The position numbers and the translations under genes were made by a program. Of a stretch of DNA of 64,000 nucleotides, positions 17,369-25,052 are shown in pieces (the stretch's first letter is position 1; each line of letters begins with the position of its first letter). Below the pieces are notes generated by a model that was not told the DNA's origin, ran no database searches, and worked only from the letters and a program-made list of their open reading frames with translations. Source of the stretch: Tsuneonella aeria (GTDB lineage: Bacteria > Pseudomonadota > Alphaproteobacteria > Sphingomonadales > Sphingomonadaceae); the NCBI RefSeq assembly GCF_009827495.1, contig NZ_WTZA01000002.1, positions 561,894-625,893 of the forward strand, given 5' to 3'.

Positions 17369-18432
17369 AGGCCCCGCTAATCCTTGGGGCGGGGCCCGCG
17401 GGATCGATGGCGGCAATCCACCTGGCGCGTGCGGGGACGGCGCCGGTCCTGGTCGATCGCGACCCCCGGGTGGGCGACGCGCTGTGCGGCGGGTTCCTGT
17501 CGTGGCGCACTGCGGAGCGGTTGCGCGCGGTCGGGCTCGACCCGGTGCGTCTGGGGACGCACACGGTCAGCGAACTGGCGCTCTACGGCGGCAGCAGGGT
17601 CGCGACGGCAGGGCTTCCGCAGGCGGGCTACGGCGTGTCGCGGCGCGCGCTCGACGGTGCGCTGCGGGACCTTGCAGTCGAAGCGGGCGCGCAGCTTGCG
17701 ATCGAGCGGATTCGCGCGGTCGCGCCGAGGATTGTCGAAGGCGAAAACGGCACCTGGCACCCCGAAGCCGTGTTCCTCGCCAGCGGGAAGCACGACGTGC
17801 GGGGCGCCGGGCGACCGCGCGTGGCGGACGATCCGGCGCTGGGGCTGCGCGTCCGCCTGCCGCCTGCGCCCGCGCTCCATGCCCTGCTGCGGGGCCGGAT
17901 CGAGCTGCACCTGTTTCGCGGTGGCTATGCGGGAATCGTATTGCAGGAAGACGGCAGCGCCAATGTCTGCCTCGCGGTGCGAAAGTCGCTGCTTGCCCGG
18001 TTTGGCGGCAATCCGCAGCGATTGCTGGACAGCCTTGCCGATGAATATCCTCCATTCGCGGAGCGCATGGCGCACGCGCCCCCCGGCCTGCCGGTCGATA
18101 CGGTGGGCGCAGTCCCTTATGGCTACATCGCGCGGGCGACGACACCCGGCGTCTATCGCCTGGGGGACCAGGCCGCCGTGATCCCATCGATGGCGGGGGA
18201 AGGCATGGGCATCGCGGTGGCGAGCGGAGCGCTGGCGGCACGGGCCTGGTTGGGCAAGCAGGGCGCGCCCGAATACCAGCGCGCCTTCGCCGGCCAGGTC
18301 CGGCGGCCGGTCCGCGCGGCGCAGGCGATCTGGGCCCTTTCGGAAACGCCAGCAGGGGCCGCGCTGATGGCCCGTGCAACGCGCATCGCGCCCGCGCTGG
18401 CGCGCGGTGTGATGGCGCTGACCCGGCTCTAG
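17365..18432 (+). CDS. FAD-dependent oxidoreductase of the type III PKS unit (geranylgeranyl-reductase-like)
   Basis: Flavoprotein of 355 residues. The GTG at 17365 is chosen because it overlaps the preceding stop and places the dinucleotide fold at the very N-terminus (LILGAGPAGSMAAIHLA), as usual for this family. A second FAD motif is GVYRLGDQAAVIPSMAGEG, typical of group A hydroxylases and geranylgeranyl reductases. In the srs-type system a flavoprotein hydroxylates the phenolic ring, which would fit here. Its TAG interlocks with the stop of the convergent ilvE (CTAG). Confidence 0.87.
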   Translation: MKAPLILGAGPAGSMAAIHLARAGTAPVLVDRDPRVGDALCGGFLSWRTAERLRAVGLDPVRLGTHTVSELALYGGSRVATAGLPQAGYGVSRRALDGALRDLAVEAGAQLAIERIRAVAPRIVEGENGTWHPEAVFLASGKHDVRGAGRPRVADDPALGLRVRLPPAPALHALLRGRIELHLFRGGYAGIVLQEDGSANVCLAVRKSLLARFGGNPQRLLDSLADEYPPFAERMAHAPPGLPVDTVGAVPYGYIARATTPGVYRLGDQAAVIPSMAGEGMGIAVASGALAARAWLGKQGAPEYQRAFAGQVRRPVRAAQAIWALSETPAGAALMARATRIAPALARGVMALTRL

Positions 18433-19520
18433 AGCCGCACGACCCACCCGTGCGGATCGGGCTGCGTGCCTTTCTGGATGCCGACAAGCCGATCCCGCAG
18501 CTTGCCGGCGAGTTGACCCGGCCCGCCCGAACCGATCGTGAAGCCGCCGTCCGGGCCCGCGACCTTGCCGACGGGGGTGACGACCGCCGCGGTGCCGCAG
18601 GCCAGCGTCTCCACCAGCCGGCCCGATTCCGCATCGGCGCGCCACTGGTCGATGGCATAGCGTTCTTCCCGCACGGTCAGGCCTTCGTCGCGCAGCAGGG
18701 CGATCAGGCTATCGCGGGTGATGCCGGGCAGGATCGTTCCGCCCAGCGGCGGCGTGATTACGCTGCCATCGGCGAACGCGAAGAACAGGTTCATGCCGCC
18801 CAGCTCCTCGATCCAGCGACGCTCGACCGCGTCGAGGAACACGACCTGGTCGTGCCCCTTGGCGATCGCCTCTGCCTGGGGGACGAGGCTGGCGGCGTAA
18901 TTTCCCCCGGTCTTGGCCGCGCCGGTGCCGCCCGGCGCGGCGCGGACGTAGTCCTGGCTCACCCAGATGCTCACCGCCGGAACGCCCGACTTGAAGTAAT
19001 TGCCCACCGGGCTCGCTATCACGATGAACTTGTATTCGCGGGCGGGCCGCACGCCCAGGAACGCCTCGGACGCGAACATGAAGGGGCGCAGATAGAGCGA
19101 ACCGCCCTCGATATCGGGAAACCAGTCGCGATCCTTCAGCACCAGTTGCCGGCACGCTTCGACGAACAGGTCCTCGGGCAAGGTGGGCATTGCCAGCCGC
19201 TCGGCCGACTGGTTGAGGCGGCGGGCGTTCTCGTACGGGCGGAACAGCGCGAAGCTGCCGTCCGGGTGGCGGTATGCCTTCAGCCCTTCGAATATCTCCT
19301 GGGCATAGTGGAGGACCGCGCAGGCAGGATCGAGCGACAACGCCTCGCGCGGGCCGATCCGGGCATCGTGCCAGCCACCAAGGTCGCCGGAATGGTCGGC
19401 ATGGTAGTCGATCGTGACCATGTGGTCGGTGAAGACCGATCCGAAGCCGGGGTCTGCGATCGCCTGCGCGCGGCTTTCGCCAGGCACGGGCGCGGGGTGG
19501 GGCAGTTGCGCGAAATCCAT
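18429..19520 (-). CDS. ilvE: Branched-chain amino-acid aminotransferase
   Basis: PLP enzyme that interconverts Leu/Ile/Val and their 2-oxo acids. The product has 363 residues, as in the longer bacterial/eukaryotic group. Landmarks are YAQEIFEGLKAYR, GSLYLRPFMFASE, the PLP-lysine region TGGNYAASL, the conserved VFLDAVERRWIEELGGMN and the phosphate-binding GTAAVVTPVG. ATG 19520 gives the usual N-terminus. About 200 bp upstream on the same strand lies a structured RNA with a very strong ribosome site, which may control this gene. Confidence 0.94.
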   Translation of the reverse strand: MDFAQLPHPAPVPGESRAQAIADPGFGSVFTDHMVTIDYHADHSGDLGGWHDARIGPREALSLDPACAVLHYAQEIFEGLKAYRHPDGSFALFRPYENARRLNQSAERLAMPTLPEDLFVEACRQLVLKDRDWFPDIEGGSLYLRPFMFASEAFLGVRPAREYKFIVIASPVGNYFKSGVPAVSIWVSQDYVRAAPGGTGAAKTGGNYAASLVPQAEAIAKGHDQVVFLDAVERRWIEELGGMNLFFAFADGSVITPPLGGTILPGITRDSLIALLRDEGLTVREERYAIDQWRADAESGRLVETLACGTAAVVTPVGKVAGPDGGFTIGSGGPGQLAGKLRDRLVGIQKGTQPDPHGWVVRL

Positions 19521-19619
19521 GGCGCGGGCGTTAAGGCGGGCCACCGGCAGTGGCAAGGGCCGGGGGGGTTCGCATCGTCGGCTATTGGGCGGCGGAAGCA
19601 CTCGCGGTTGCCGCCCGGA

Positions 19620-19795
19620 TATGAGAAGGGCGGCCCCTGCGTTGCAAGGAACCGCCCTCCACATGGTCAGCGGCCAGTGCGGCCGCCCACGAAGCCTCTA
19701 TCGGCAAAAGAAAGCTCTACCGATAATGCTCCGCGAGGGTCGACACCGACCTCCCTGCTGAACCATGAGACATCGGATCACCTCCTTTCGCGCTG
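19620..19795 (-). ncRNA. Structured leader or small RNA with an 18-codon ORF, upstream of ilvE
   Basis: Minus-strand DNA from about 19795 contains GAAAGGAGGTGATCC (19789-19775), complementary to the 3' end of 16S rRNA over 15 nt, then the 18-codon ORF at 19773-19717. Three hairpins follow: TATCGG/CCGATA (arms 19720-19725 and 19699-19704, spanning the ORF stop), GCGGCC/GGCCGC (19670-19675 and 19681-19686), and AGGGCGG/CCGCCCT (19652-19658 and 19627-19633), the last followed by TTCTCAT. The layout suggests a short structured transcript or leader. No convincing promoter was found; limits are approximate. It ends about 100 bp before ilvE. Confidence 0.6.
19717..19773 (-). CDS. 18-residue ORF with a near-perfect Shine-Dalgarno
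   Basis: ATG 19773 to TAG 19717-19719 encodes MSHGSAGRSVSTLAEHYR. The ribosome site GAAAGGAGGTGATCC ends one base before the ATG, much closer than normal spacing from the core AGGAGG would need with so long a duplex. The peptide has no run of Leu, Ile or Val codons, so classical branched-chain attenuation is not supported. It may encode a real micropeptide, or translation may only serve to remodel the hairpins downstream. Similar sequences are, to my recollection, widespread in sphingomonads, but I cannot verify this here. Confidence 0.5.
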   Translation of the reverse strand: MSHGSAGRSVSTLAEHYR

Positions 19796-19870
19796 GATAG
19801 CCAGACCCGCCATTTCACCGGGGGCCGAGAGCCGCGTGGGTCGCTGGCCTCAAGCCGGAATGTGAGTCGT

Positions 19871-19882
19871 TTGCGCGCGCAA
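19871..19882. promoter_or_regulatory. 12-bp perfect palindrome TTGCGCGCGCAA
   Basis: An isolated perfect palindrome lies between the lipoprotein gene and the 5' end of the structured RNA. It could be a dimeric repressor site for the RNA upstream of ilvE, or chance in GC-rich DNA. The remaining intergenic sequence 19796-19959 shows no gene. Confidence 0.3.
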
Positions 19883-19959
19883 CGCAAGACTTGCATTTAA
19901 GTTTTTCCCCGTCAGGATCGGCCCTTCGCGCGGACGTGCCGGGGCCCGTCGCCACGGCG

Positions 19960-20493
19960 TCAGCGGCAGTCCTCGATCACGCGCGTGACCTCGGGCCAGC
20001 TCGGCAGGTAGAGCGGCGTCATGCCCTGCACCTCGATGCCGAAGCGCCCCTTGGAAAAGGCCATCGCGTCGAGCAGAGGGTCGTTCGCCTGCAGGGTCGC
20101 GGCCACCGCCGGAATAGCGCCGGGCACCGGATTGGCGGTGAGCGTGCGGCCGGTGAATTCCGTGCGCACCTGCATCGGCACGGGGCCGGTGGCGGCACCC
20201 GCGCGGTAGATCGTGATCGTGCGCCGCGCCGGATCGCACGTGAGCGTGAGGCGCGATTCCTGGTTCGCCTCCCCAAACAGCGCGCGCGTGGTGCCGCCGC
20301 CGGTGCGGTAGTACCAGTCGCCGGGCGTCGCGGGGGCGTCCATCCAGTTGGACGGCGGCGGCGCGGGCAGCGGGGATGGCGTCGGCGTGGGCGCGGTGCT
20401 GGTCGGCGGGGCCGGGGTGGGAGCGGGCTTGGGCGCGGTGCAGCACGCCGCCGCGAGGCTGGCCGTCACCACGAATGGGACACGAAAACGCAT
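19960..20493 (-). CDS. Proline-rich secreted or lipoprotein-like hypothetical
   Basis: The product has 177 residues. The start ATG 20493 follows GGGAG. The N-terminus (MRFRVPFVVTASLAAACCTA) looks like a lipoprotein signal with Cys at 17 or 18. A Pro/Thr/Ala linker (about residues 20-48) precedes a small globular domain (DWYYRTGGGTTRALFGEANQ ... VTRVIEDCR). The domain probably faces the periplasm. I do not recognise a characterised family. It is divergent from tlyA with only 52 bp between starts. Confidence 0.75.
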   Translation of the reverse strand: MRFRVPFVVTASLAAACCTAPKPAPTPAPPTSTAPTPTPSPLPAPPPSNWMDAPATPGDWYYRTGGGTTRALFGEANQESRLTLTCDPARRTITIYRAGAATGPVPMQVRTEFTGRTLTANPVPGAIPAVAATLQANDPLLDAMAFSKGRFGIEVQGMTPLYLPSWPEVTRVIEDCR

Positions 20494-20545
20494 GAATTCT
20501 CCCGGTTTCACCTTTGGCCAACGCACGCTAGGCGATGACGGGTCC

Positions 20546-21313
20546 ATGGGAAAGAAGCGCCTCGACCAGTTGCTCGTTGAACGCGGCCTCGCCGAAAGCC
20601 GCACGCGCGCGCAGGCGCTGGTCATGGCGGGGCTGGTTTTCGCAGGGGAAACCAGGCTTTCCAAGAGCGGCCAATCGCTTGCCGAGGACACGCCGCTGGA
20701 GGTGCGCGGGCGCGACCATCCGTGGGTTTCGCGCGGCGGGATCAAGCTCGCCCATGCGCTCGATGCGTTCATGATCGATCCCGCCGGCGCGACGGCCATG
20801 GATATCGGCAGCTCCACCGGCGGTTTCACCGACGTGCTGCTGCAGCGCGGCGCCACGCGCGTTTTCGCGGTGGATTCGGGGACGAACCAGCTGGCCTGGT
20901 CGCTGCGGCAGGATCCGCGGGTCACCGTGCTGGAGCAAACCAGCGCCCGGGTCCTCACCGCGCAGCAGATCGACGCCCCCTGCAGCTGGGTGGTGTGCGA
21001 TGCGTCCTTCATCGCCCTTTCCAAGGTGCTGGAGCGCCCGCTTGCGCTCGCCGCGCCCGATTGCCGCCTCGTCGCGCTCATCAAGCCGCAGTTCGAGGTG
21101 GGGCGTGACGAGGTGGGCAAGGGCGGGGTGGTGCGCGATCCGACGCTCCACGCACGGGTCTGCGCGGAGGTGGAGGCGTGGCTGACGGCCGGGGGCTGGA
21201 CGGTCGACGGGATCGTCCCGAGTCCGATCACCGGGCCGGAAGGCAACGTGGAGTTCCTCATTGCCGCGCGCCGGGGTGCGATTGCGCCCGCCGCGCGGCT
21301 CCGCCAAGAGTAG
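20546..21313 (+). CDS. tlyA: TlyA family rRNA 2'-O-methyltransferase
   Basis: TlyA proteins methylate ribose in 16S and/or 23S rRNA and can act as hemolysins. The 255 residues comprise an N-terminal S4 RNA-binding domain (KKRLDQLLVERGLAESRTRA) and a C-terminal FtsJ-like Rossmann domain with MDIGSSTGGFTDVLLQRGA, the acidic VVCDASFIALSK and LIKPQFEVGR. ATG 20546 gives the standard N-terminus. It is followed by tspO after 28 bp in the same direction. Confidence 0.92.
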   Translation: MGKKRLDQLLVERGLAESRTRAQALVMAGLVFAGETRLSKSGQSLAEDTPLEVRGRDHPWVSRGGIKLAHALDAFMIDPAGATAMDIGSSTGGFTDVLLQRGATRVFAVDSGTNQLAWSLRQDPRVTVLEQTSARVLTAQQIDAPCSWVVCDASFIALSKVLERPLALAAPDCRLVALIKPQFEVGRDEVGKGGVVRDPTLHARVCAEVEAWLTAGGWTVDGIVPSPITGPEGNVEFLIAARRGAIAPAARLRQE

Positions 21314-21341
21314 CCGCGGTCGATTCGAACCAGGAGCGTCA

Positions 21342-21896
21342 ATGACCCGACTTGCATCGCGCGGACAATTGCGGACCAGTCTCCTGCGCTGGGCCCTGTT
21401 TACCGTTCCCCTGGTCCTGCTGCTGGGCTTCATATCCGGCCAGGTCGGCGGCGATGCGCGCAGCATGTGGTTCCAGTCGCTGGAAAAGCCGGCGATCTTC
21501 CCGCCGCCGATGTGGTTCGGGATCGTGTGGTCGATCCTCTACGCGATGATGGGCCTGGCACTCGCCATCGTCTGCGCGGCGTGGGGCGCGCGCGGGCGGG
21601 TCGCGGCAATAGCGGCGTTCTGCGTGCAGCTTGCCGTGAACCTTGCGTGGTCGCCGGTCTTCTTCGGCCTGCACGATATCCGATCTGCGCTGGCCGTGAT
21701 CGTGGTGCTGGACGTGCTGGTGCTGATCACGATCGTGCTGTTCTGGCGCGTACGCCGCTGGGCAGCCCTGTTGCTGCTGCCCTATCTTGCCTGGATCGGC
21801 TTTGCGACCGTGCTCAATTACGAATTCCTGCGGCTGAACCCGCATGGCGGGATCGAGGCGCCGGTGAACGGCGCGGTGCAGCGTTACGAATTCTGA
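21342..21896 (+). CDS. tspO: TspO/MBR family tryptophan-rich sensory protein
   Basis: Five-TM outer- or inner-membrane protein that binds porphyrins and modulates tetrapyrrole or stress responses. The product has 184 residues, slightly longer than the usual 155-165 because of an N-terminal extension. Motifs are WFQSLEKPAIFPPPMWFGIV, NLAWSPVFFG, LFWRVRRWAALLLLPYLAW and the end VLNYEFLRLNP. ATG 21342 has AGGAG upstream (CAGGAGCGTCA). Confidence 0.92.
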   Translation: MTRLASRGQLRTSLLRWALFTVPLVLLLGFISGQVGGDARSMWFQSLEKPAIFPPPMWFGIVWSILYAMMGLALAIVCAAWGARGRVAAIAAFCVQLAVNLAWSPVFFGLHDIRSALAVIVVLDVLVLITIVLFWRVRRWAALLLLPYLAWIGFATVLNYEFLRLNPHGGIEAPVNGAVQRYEF

Positions 21897-21923
21897 CTTG
21901 CCGGGCGCCTCCCCGGTGGCCAC

Positions 21924-22199
21924 ATGAGCGACATGCAAAGCGAAAACCCCCTGATCGCCGATTTCGTGAAGCTCGCCAACGCGGCGGCGGGCACGTTCGC
22001 GGGCATGACCCGCGAAGCGCGGGAAGGCGCGCGCGAGCGGATCAAGGCGACTGTCGGCGGGCTGGACTTCGTGAGCCGCGAGGAATTCGACGCGGTCAAG
22101 GACATGGCCTCGCGTGCGCGAGAAGACAGCGAGCGCTTGGCGGCCCGGGTCGCCGCTCTGGAGGCGAAGCTCGCGTCAGGGGGCAACCCCGCCGTCTGA
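21924..22199 (+). CDS. ubiK: UbiK/BMFP family ubiquinone accessory factor
   Basis: Small protein of 91 residues. UbiK binds the UbiJ-like lipid carrier and helps late ubiquinone biosynthesis; the BMFP family has membrane-fusogenic activity. The sequence has a helical middle and a C-terminal coiled coil (FVSREEFDAVKDMASRAR, then RLAARVAALEAKL), the hallmark of the family. A second ATG three codons in (MQSEN) could be used. It lies between tspO and an uncharacterised gene on the same strand. Confidence 0.8.
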   Translation: MSDMQSENPLIADFVKLANAAAGTFAGMTREAREGARERIKATVGGLDFVSREEFDAVKDMASRAREDSERLAARVAALEAKLASGGNPAV

Positions 22200-22265
22200 T
22201 TGCCTTTTGGCAAGCGTGGAACGACCCGTCCCATCTGCCGGTTGATTCGGCAGGAGGCCCGTTTC

Positions 22266-22577
22266 ATTTTTACCCAGCTTAACCCGCCGATCCCGCTTCA
22301 TGTCCTCGACAAGGGCGACGGCCTGGCAATCGGGCTGATCGATTACGGCCCCGAGCACAACCTGATCTGGATCACCGCGATCGACGCGACGGGCGAGATC
22401 TGGTGCGCGCCCAATCCCAAGGTGCGAATGCAGGCGAACTGGAGCATGGGCCGTGGCAAGAGCGAAGCCGTCGAGGCTTCGCGCCGCCGCATGGCGTCAA
22501 CGAAAACGGGGCTGGGGGTGGATCCGGCGAGCGAACCGTGCACCGGCTGCGCCGAGGGTTTGACGGTCCGCGGCTAA
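22266..22577 (+). CDS. Conserved hypothetical protein with a probable ATT start codon
   Basis: The conserved-looking region begins [20 protein letters not shown], and AGGAGG (22252-22257) lies 8 nt before an ATT at 22266, the normal ribosome-site distance. No ATG or GTG is available in frame upstream. A TTG at 22200 would add 22 odd residues and lacks a comparable site. The 103-residue product has a compact N-terminal domain ([20 protein letters not shown]) and a C-terminal tail ending in [12 protein letters not shown]. No known function. Its stop interlocks with that of convergent recF (CTAA). Confidence 0.7.
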   Translation: MFTQLNPPIPLHVLDKGDGLAIGLIDYGPEHNLIWITAIDATGEIWCAPNPKVRMQANWSMGRGKSEAVEASRRRMASTKTGLGVDPASEPCTGCAEGLTVRG

Positions 22578-23641
22578 GCCCGGCGGGCAGCGCCCGCTTC
22601 CAGTTCCCAGACCGCGGCGGAATCCGCGACAGGCGCGAACGGCGCGCGTTCCGTGCCGGTAAGCCAGACCTGGGTTCCGCCCGCGGCCAACCTTTCGAAC
22701 AGCGCCGCCCGGCGAACCGGATCGAGATGGGCGGCGACTTCGTCCAGCAGCAGCACGCCGGTCCGGCCATGCGCGGCGAGCTCTGCGTGGGCCAGCGTGA
22801 TCGCGATCAGCAGCGCCTTCTGCTCGCCGGTGGAGCACCGCCCTGCCGCTTGCGCCGTGCCGGCCATCGTCACGACGAGATCGGCCCGGTGCGGCCCTTC
22901 CAGCGTCCGCCCGGCCCCCCTATCGCGGGCGCGGTTCGCTCGCCACGCGCCCGCATCGGCTGCGCCGCCGCTCTCCAGCGCCAGCAGCGGCCGGGCGAAA
23001 GGCTGGTCGGGCAGGGCGGCCAGCCGGTCGTTCAGCGCGTCGACGAGATCACCGCGCCCCCCGGCCAGCGCGGCGCCGGCTTCGGCCATCTGCGCCTCCA
23101 CCCCGTCGAGCCAAAGGGGATCGGGAGAGGTCTCGCCCGCCAGCAGCCGGTTGCGTTCGCGCAAGGCCGCTTCGTAGCGCGCGGCGTGGCGGGCGTGGCC
23201 TGCGTCCCGCGCCACCGCCATGCGGTCGATCCACCGCCGCCGTGCCCCGGCGCTGCCGGTGAACAGCCCGTCCATGGCGGGCGTCAGCCAGGATATCGCC
23301 AGCCATTCGCCCAGTCCGATGGCGCTGGCCTCCGCGCCATTGATCCGCACCGTCCGCCGGGTGGGCCGTGCGGGATCGACCTGGGTGCCGATGCGCACCG
23401 CCTCGTCCGCGCCGGTCAGCGACGCGCCGACCGCGAAGCCGCCGTCCCCGGCCTGCGCGGCGATCTCGGGCAGGGCCGCGCGGCGCAGCCCCCGCCCGGG
23501 CGCGAGCAGGGACAACGCCTCCAATACGTTGGTCTTGCCCGCGCCGTTGTGGCCCACCAGCAGGTTGAACTGCCCGGTCCCTTCGAGAACCGTCGCCATA
23601 TGGTTGCGGAAGCGGGAAAGGGAGATGCGGTCGAGCGCCAT
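22574..23641 (-). CDS. recF: DNA replication/repair protein RecF
   Basis: SMC-like ATPase that loads RecA at gaps with RecO and RecR. The product has 355 residues. It has Walker [10 protein letters not shown] (about residues 30-38), the ABC signature-like STGEQKALL and Walker [16 protein letters not shown] 23641 gives the family N-terminus [14 protein letters not shown]. It is not in the usual dnaA-dnaN-recF operon here. The gene faces a sigma-54-controlled operon across a 240-bp intergenic region. Confidence 0.95.
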   Translation of the reverse strand: MALDRISLSRFRNHMATVLEGTGQFNLLVGHNGAGKTNVLEALSLLAPGRGLRRAALPEIAAQAGDGGFAVGASLTGADEAVRIGTQVDPARPTRRTVRINGAEASAIGLGEWLAISWLTPAMDGLFTGSAGARRRWIDRMAVARDAGHARHAARYEAALRERNRLLAGETSPDPLWLDGVEAQMAEAGAALAGGRGDLVDALNDRLAALPDQPFARPLLALESGGAADAGAWRANRARDRGAGRTLEGPHRADLVVTMAGTAQAAGRCSTGEQKALLIAITLAHAELAAHGRTGVLLLDEVAAHLDPVRRAALFERLAAGGTQVWLTGTERAPFAPVADSAAVWELEAGAARRA

Positions 23642-23807
23642 GCGGAATGCGGATTAGCGCCGGCCGGGCGGGGTGGCCAGCGCGCAGTTCCGCAGGCCGG
23701 AAACGCGATCCCAAATAGTGGCGAAATTTCCCGAAGCTGAGCAATCGGTTAATCTCGCATCCACGTTGGGCTTTCCGAAAATGGCTGAATTCCGCGGTTT
23801 TCGCGAA

Positions 23808-23824
23808 TTGGCACGGCCATTGCA
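23808..23824 (+). promoter_or_regulatory. Sigma-54 (RpoN) promoter
   Basis: TTGGCACG-GCCA-TTGCA matches the sigma-54 consensus (YTGGCACG N4 TTGCW) at every position, with GG at 23810-23811 and GC at 23822-23823. Transcription should start near 23835, about 45 bp before the 41-codon gene and pspC. Sigma-54 promoters need an enhancer-binding activator. For phage-shock genes this is PspF, whose gene is not in the window. Confidence 0.8.
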
Positions 23825-23834
23825 AACATGTCTG

Positions 23835-23858
23835 CATCCGCCGGATGGTCCGCCGGAC
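23835..23858 (+). repeat. Tandem palindromes in the 5' leader of the sigma-54 operon
   Basis: CATCCGCCGGATG (23835-23847) is followed without a gap by GTCCGCCGGAC (23848-23858). Each has a CCGCCGG core. They fall at or just after the predicted start site and could form two small hairpins in the mRNA leader or a tandem repressor site. Confidence 0.5.
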
Positions 23859-23881
23859 AATAGCTTGGACAAGGAGTTTTC

Positions 23882-24007
23882 ATGATGCAGGCCCTCCACA
23901 ATAAGATCGCCGCCGCGGTCTTCTCGCTCGCCTTCAGCCTGGTGATGTTCGCCACCGCGATCGCCCCCGCCAACCAGGGCGTCCTGCTTCCCGGCGTCGT
24001 CGCATGA
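23882..24007 (+). CDS. 41-residue small hydrophobic protein, first gene of the sigma-54 operon
   Basis: ATG 23882 follows AAGGAG at normal spacing. The product is MMQALHNKIAAAVFSLAF followed by SLVMFATAIAP and a short tail ending PGVVA. One hydrophobic segment indicates either a single-pass inner-membrane micropeptide or a cleaved signal. Its last four bases (ATGA) contain the start of pspC, so the two are coupled. No family recognised; co-regulation suggests an envelope-stress role. Confidence 0.65.
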   Translation: MMQALHNKIAAAVFSLAFSLVMFATAIAPANQGVLLPGVVA

Positions 24008-24222
24008 GCGCGCTGGAACGCGAACGCCCCCCGGTCAGCCCGGTCGAGCAGGGATTTCGGCTCGACCGGCAGAACGCGAAGATCTCGGGCGTCTGCGCCG
24101 GGATTGCACGCTGGGCCGGCATCGACCCGATGATCGTGCGGGTCGCCTTTGTCGCCGGCACGCTGCTCGGCCTGGGATCGCTGATCCTGGTTTACCTGGC
24201 GATCGCCCTGATCGCCGACTGA
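24004..24222 (+). CDS. pspC: PspC domain-containing protein
   Basis: Phage-shock PspC domain protein of 72 residues. The conserved block FRLDRQNAKISGVCAGIARW precedes a TM helix (FVAGTLLGLGSLILVYLAIALIA). PspC proteins sense or relay inner-membrane stress. The gene overlaps the upstream micropeptide gene and both lie behind a perfect sigma-54 promoter. No pspA, pspB or pspF is adjacent. Confidence 0.88.
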   Translation: MSALERERPPVSPVEQGFRLDRQNAKISGVCAGIARWAGIDPMIVRVAFVAGTLLGLGSLILVYLAIALIAD

Positions 24223-24256
24223 GAGGGCGCGGGGGAGACCTTGCGCCCTTTCCCCT

Positions 24257-25039
24257 TCACATCGCGCTGATGCCGCCGTCCAGCTTCAGCTCGGCGCCGG
24301 TCATGAAGCTGCTCTCGTCACTGGCGAGGAACAGCACGCCATCGGCGATCTCGCGCGGTTCGCCCACGCGCTTCAGCGGGATCTGCCGCGCCAGTTTATC
24401 CATGATCACGCTCTTCTCGCGCCCGCTGCCCGCCGCGATGCCATCGAGGATCGGGGTATCGACAAAAGTCGGATGAACAGAGTTGCAGCGGATGTTCCAG
24501 CCCATCTTGGCGCAATGCAGTGCGATCGATTTCGACAGCATCCACACCGCCGCCTTGCTGGCGTTGTAACCCGGCATCGTGTCGCTGGCGATCAGGCCGG
24601 CGATGGAGCTGATGTTGACGATGGAGCCGGGCTGGTGATCCTTCATCAGCGGCAGTGCCTTCTGGCAACCGAGGAATACGGAATCCACGTTGATCGCGAA
24701 CCCCCGGCGCCATTCTTCCAGCGTGCACGTCTCAATGTTCCCGCGCACGCCGACGCCGGCGTTGTTGACCAGCACCGACAGGCCGCCCAGCACGTCGCCG
24801 GCAAGGGCGATCGCCGCGTCCCAGTCTTCCGCGCTGGTGACATCGTGCCGCATGGAGAAAGCGGTGCCGGCCCCCCGCTCCGCGTTGATCGCCGCCGCCG
24901 TCGCCTCGGCCCCCTCGCCGTTGATATCGGTGCACAGGACCCGCGCGCCTTCCCGCGCCAGGACTTCGCAATGCGCGGCGCCAAGGCCCTGGGCCGCGCC
25001 GGTCACCAGCGCCAGCTTGCCCGCAACCCGTCCCGCCAT
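24257..25039 (-). CDS. SDR family NAD(P)-dependent oxidoreductase
   Basis: Classical short-chain dehydrogenase of 260 residues. The cofactor motif TGAAQGLG lies near the N-terminus, an acidic residue in LCTDINGEG suggests NAD preference, NNAGVGV follows, and the catalytic Ser-Tyr-Lys are in NISSIAG and YNASKAAV. The C-terminus DESSFMTGAELKLDGGISAM is typical of 3-oxoacyl-ACP reductase or hydroxysteroid/cyclohexanol dehydrogenase-like SDRs. Substrate not determinable. It lies 13 bp after the NUDIX gene on the same strand. Confidence 0.88.
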   Translation of the reverse strand: MAGRVAGKLALVTGAAQGLGAAHCEVLAREGARVLCTDINGEGAEATAAAINAERGAGTAFSMRHDVTSAEDWDAAIALAGDVLGGLSVLVNNAGVGVRGNIETCTLEEWRRGFAINVDSVFLGCQKALPLMKDHQPGSIVNISSIAGLIASDTMPGYNASKAAVWMLSKSIALHCAKMGWNIRCNSVHPTFVDTPILDGIAAGSGREKSVIMDKLARQIPLKRVGEPREIADGVLFLASDESSFMTGAELKLDGGISAM

Positions 25040-25052
25040 CGCAATTCTCCCG

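Noticed and set aside
22200..22265. TTG start for the protein ending at 22577
   Set aside because: The extension is atypical and lacks a ribosome site, whereas AGGAGG is placed for the ATT at 22266.
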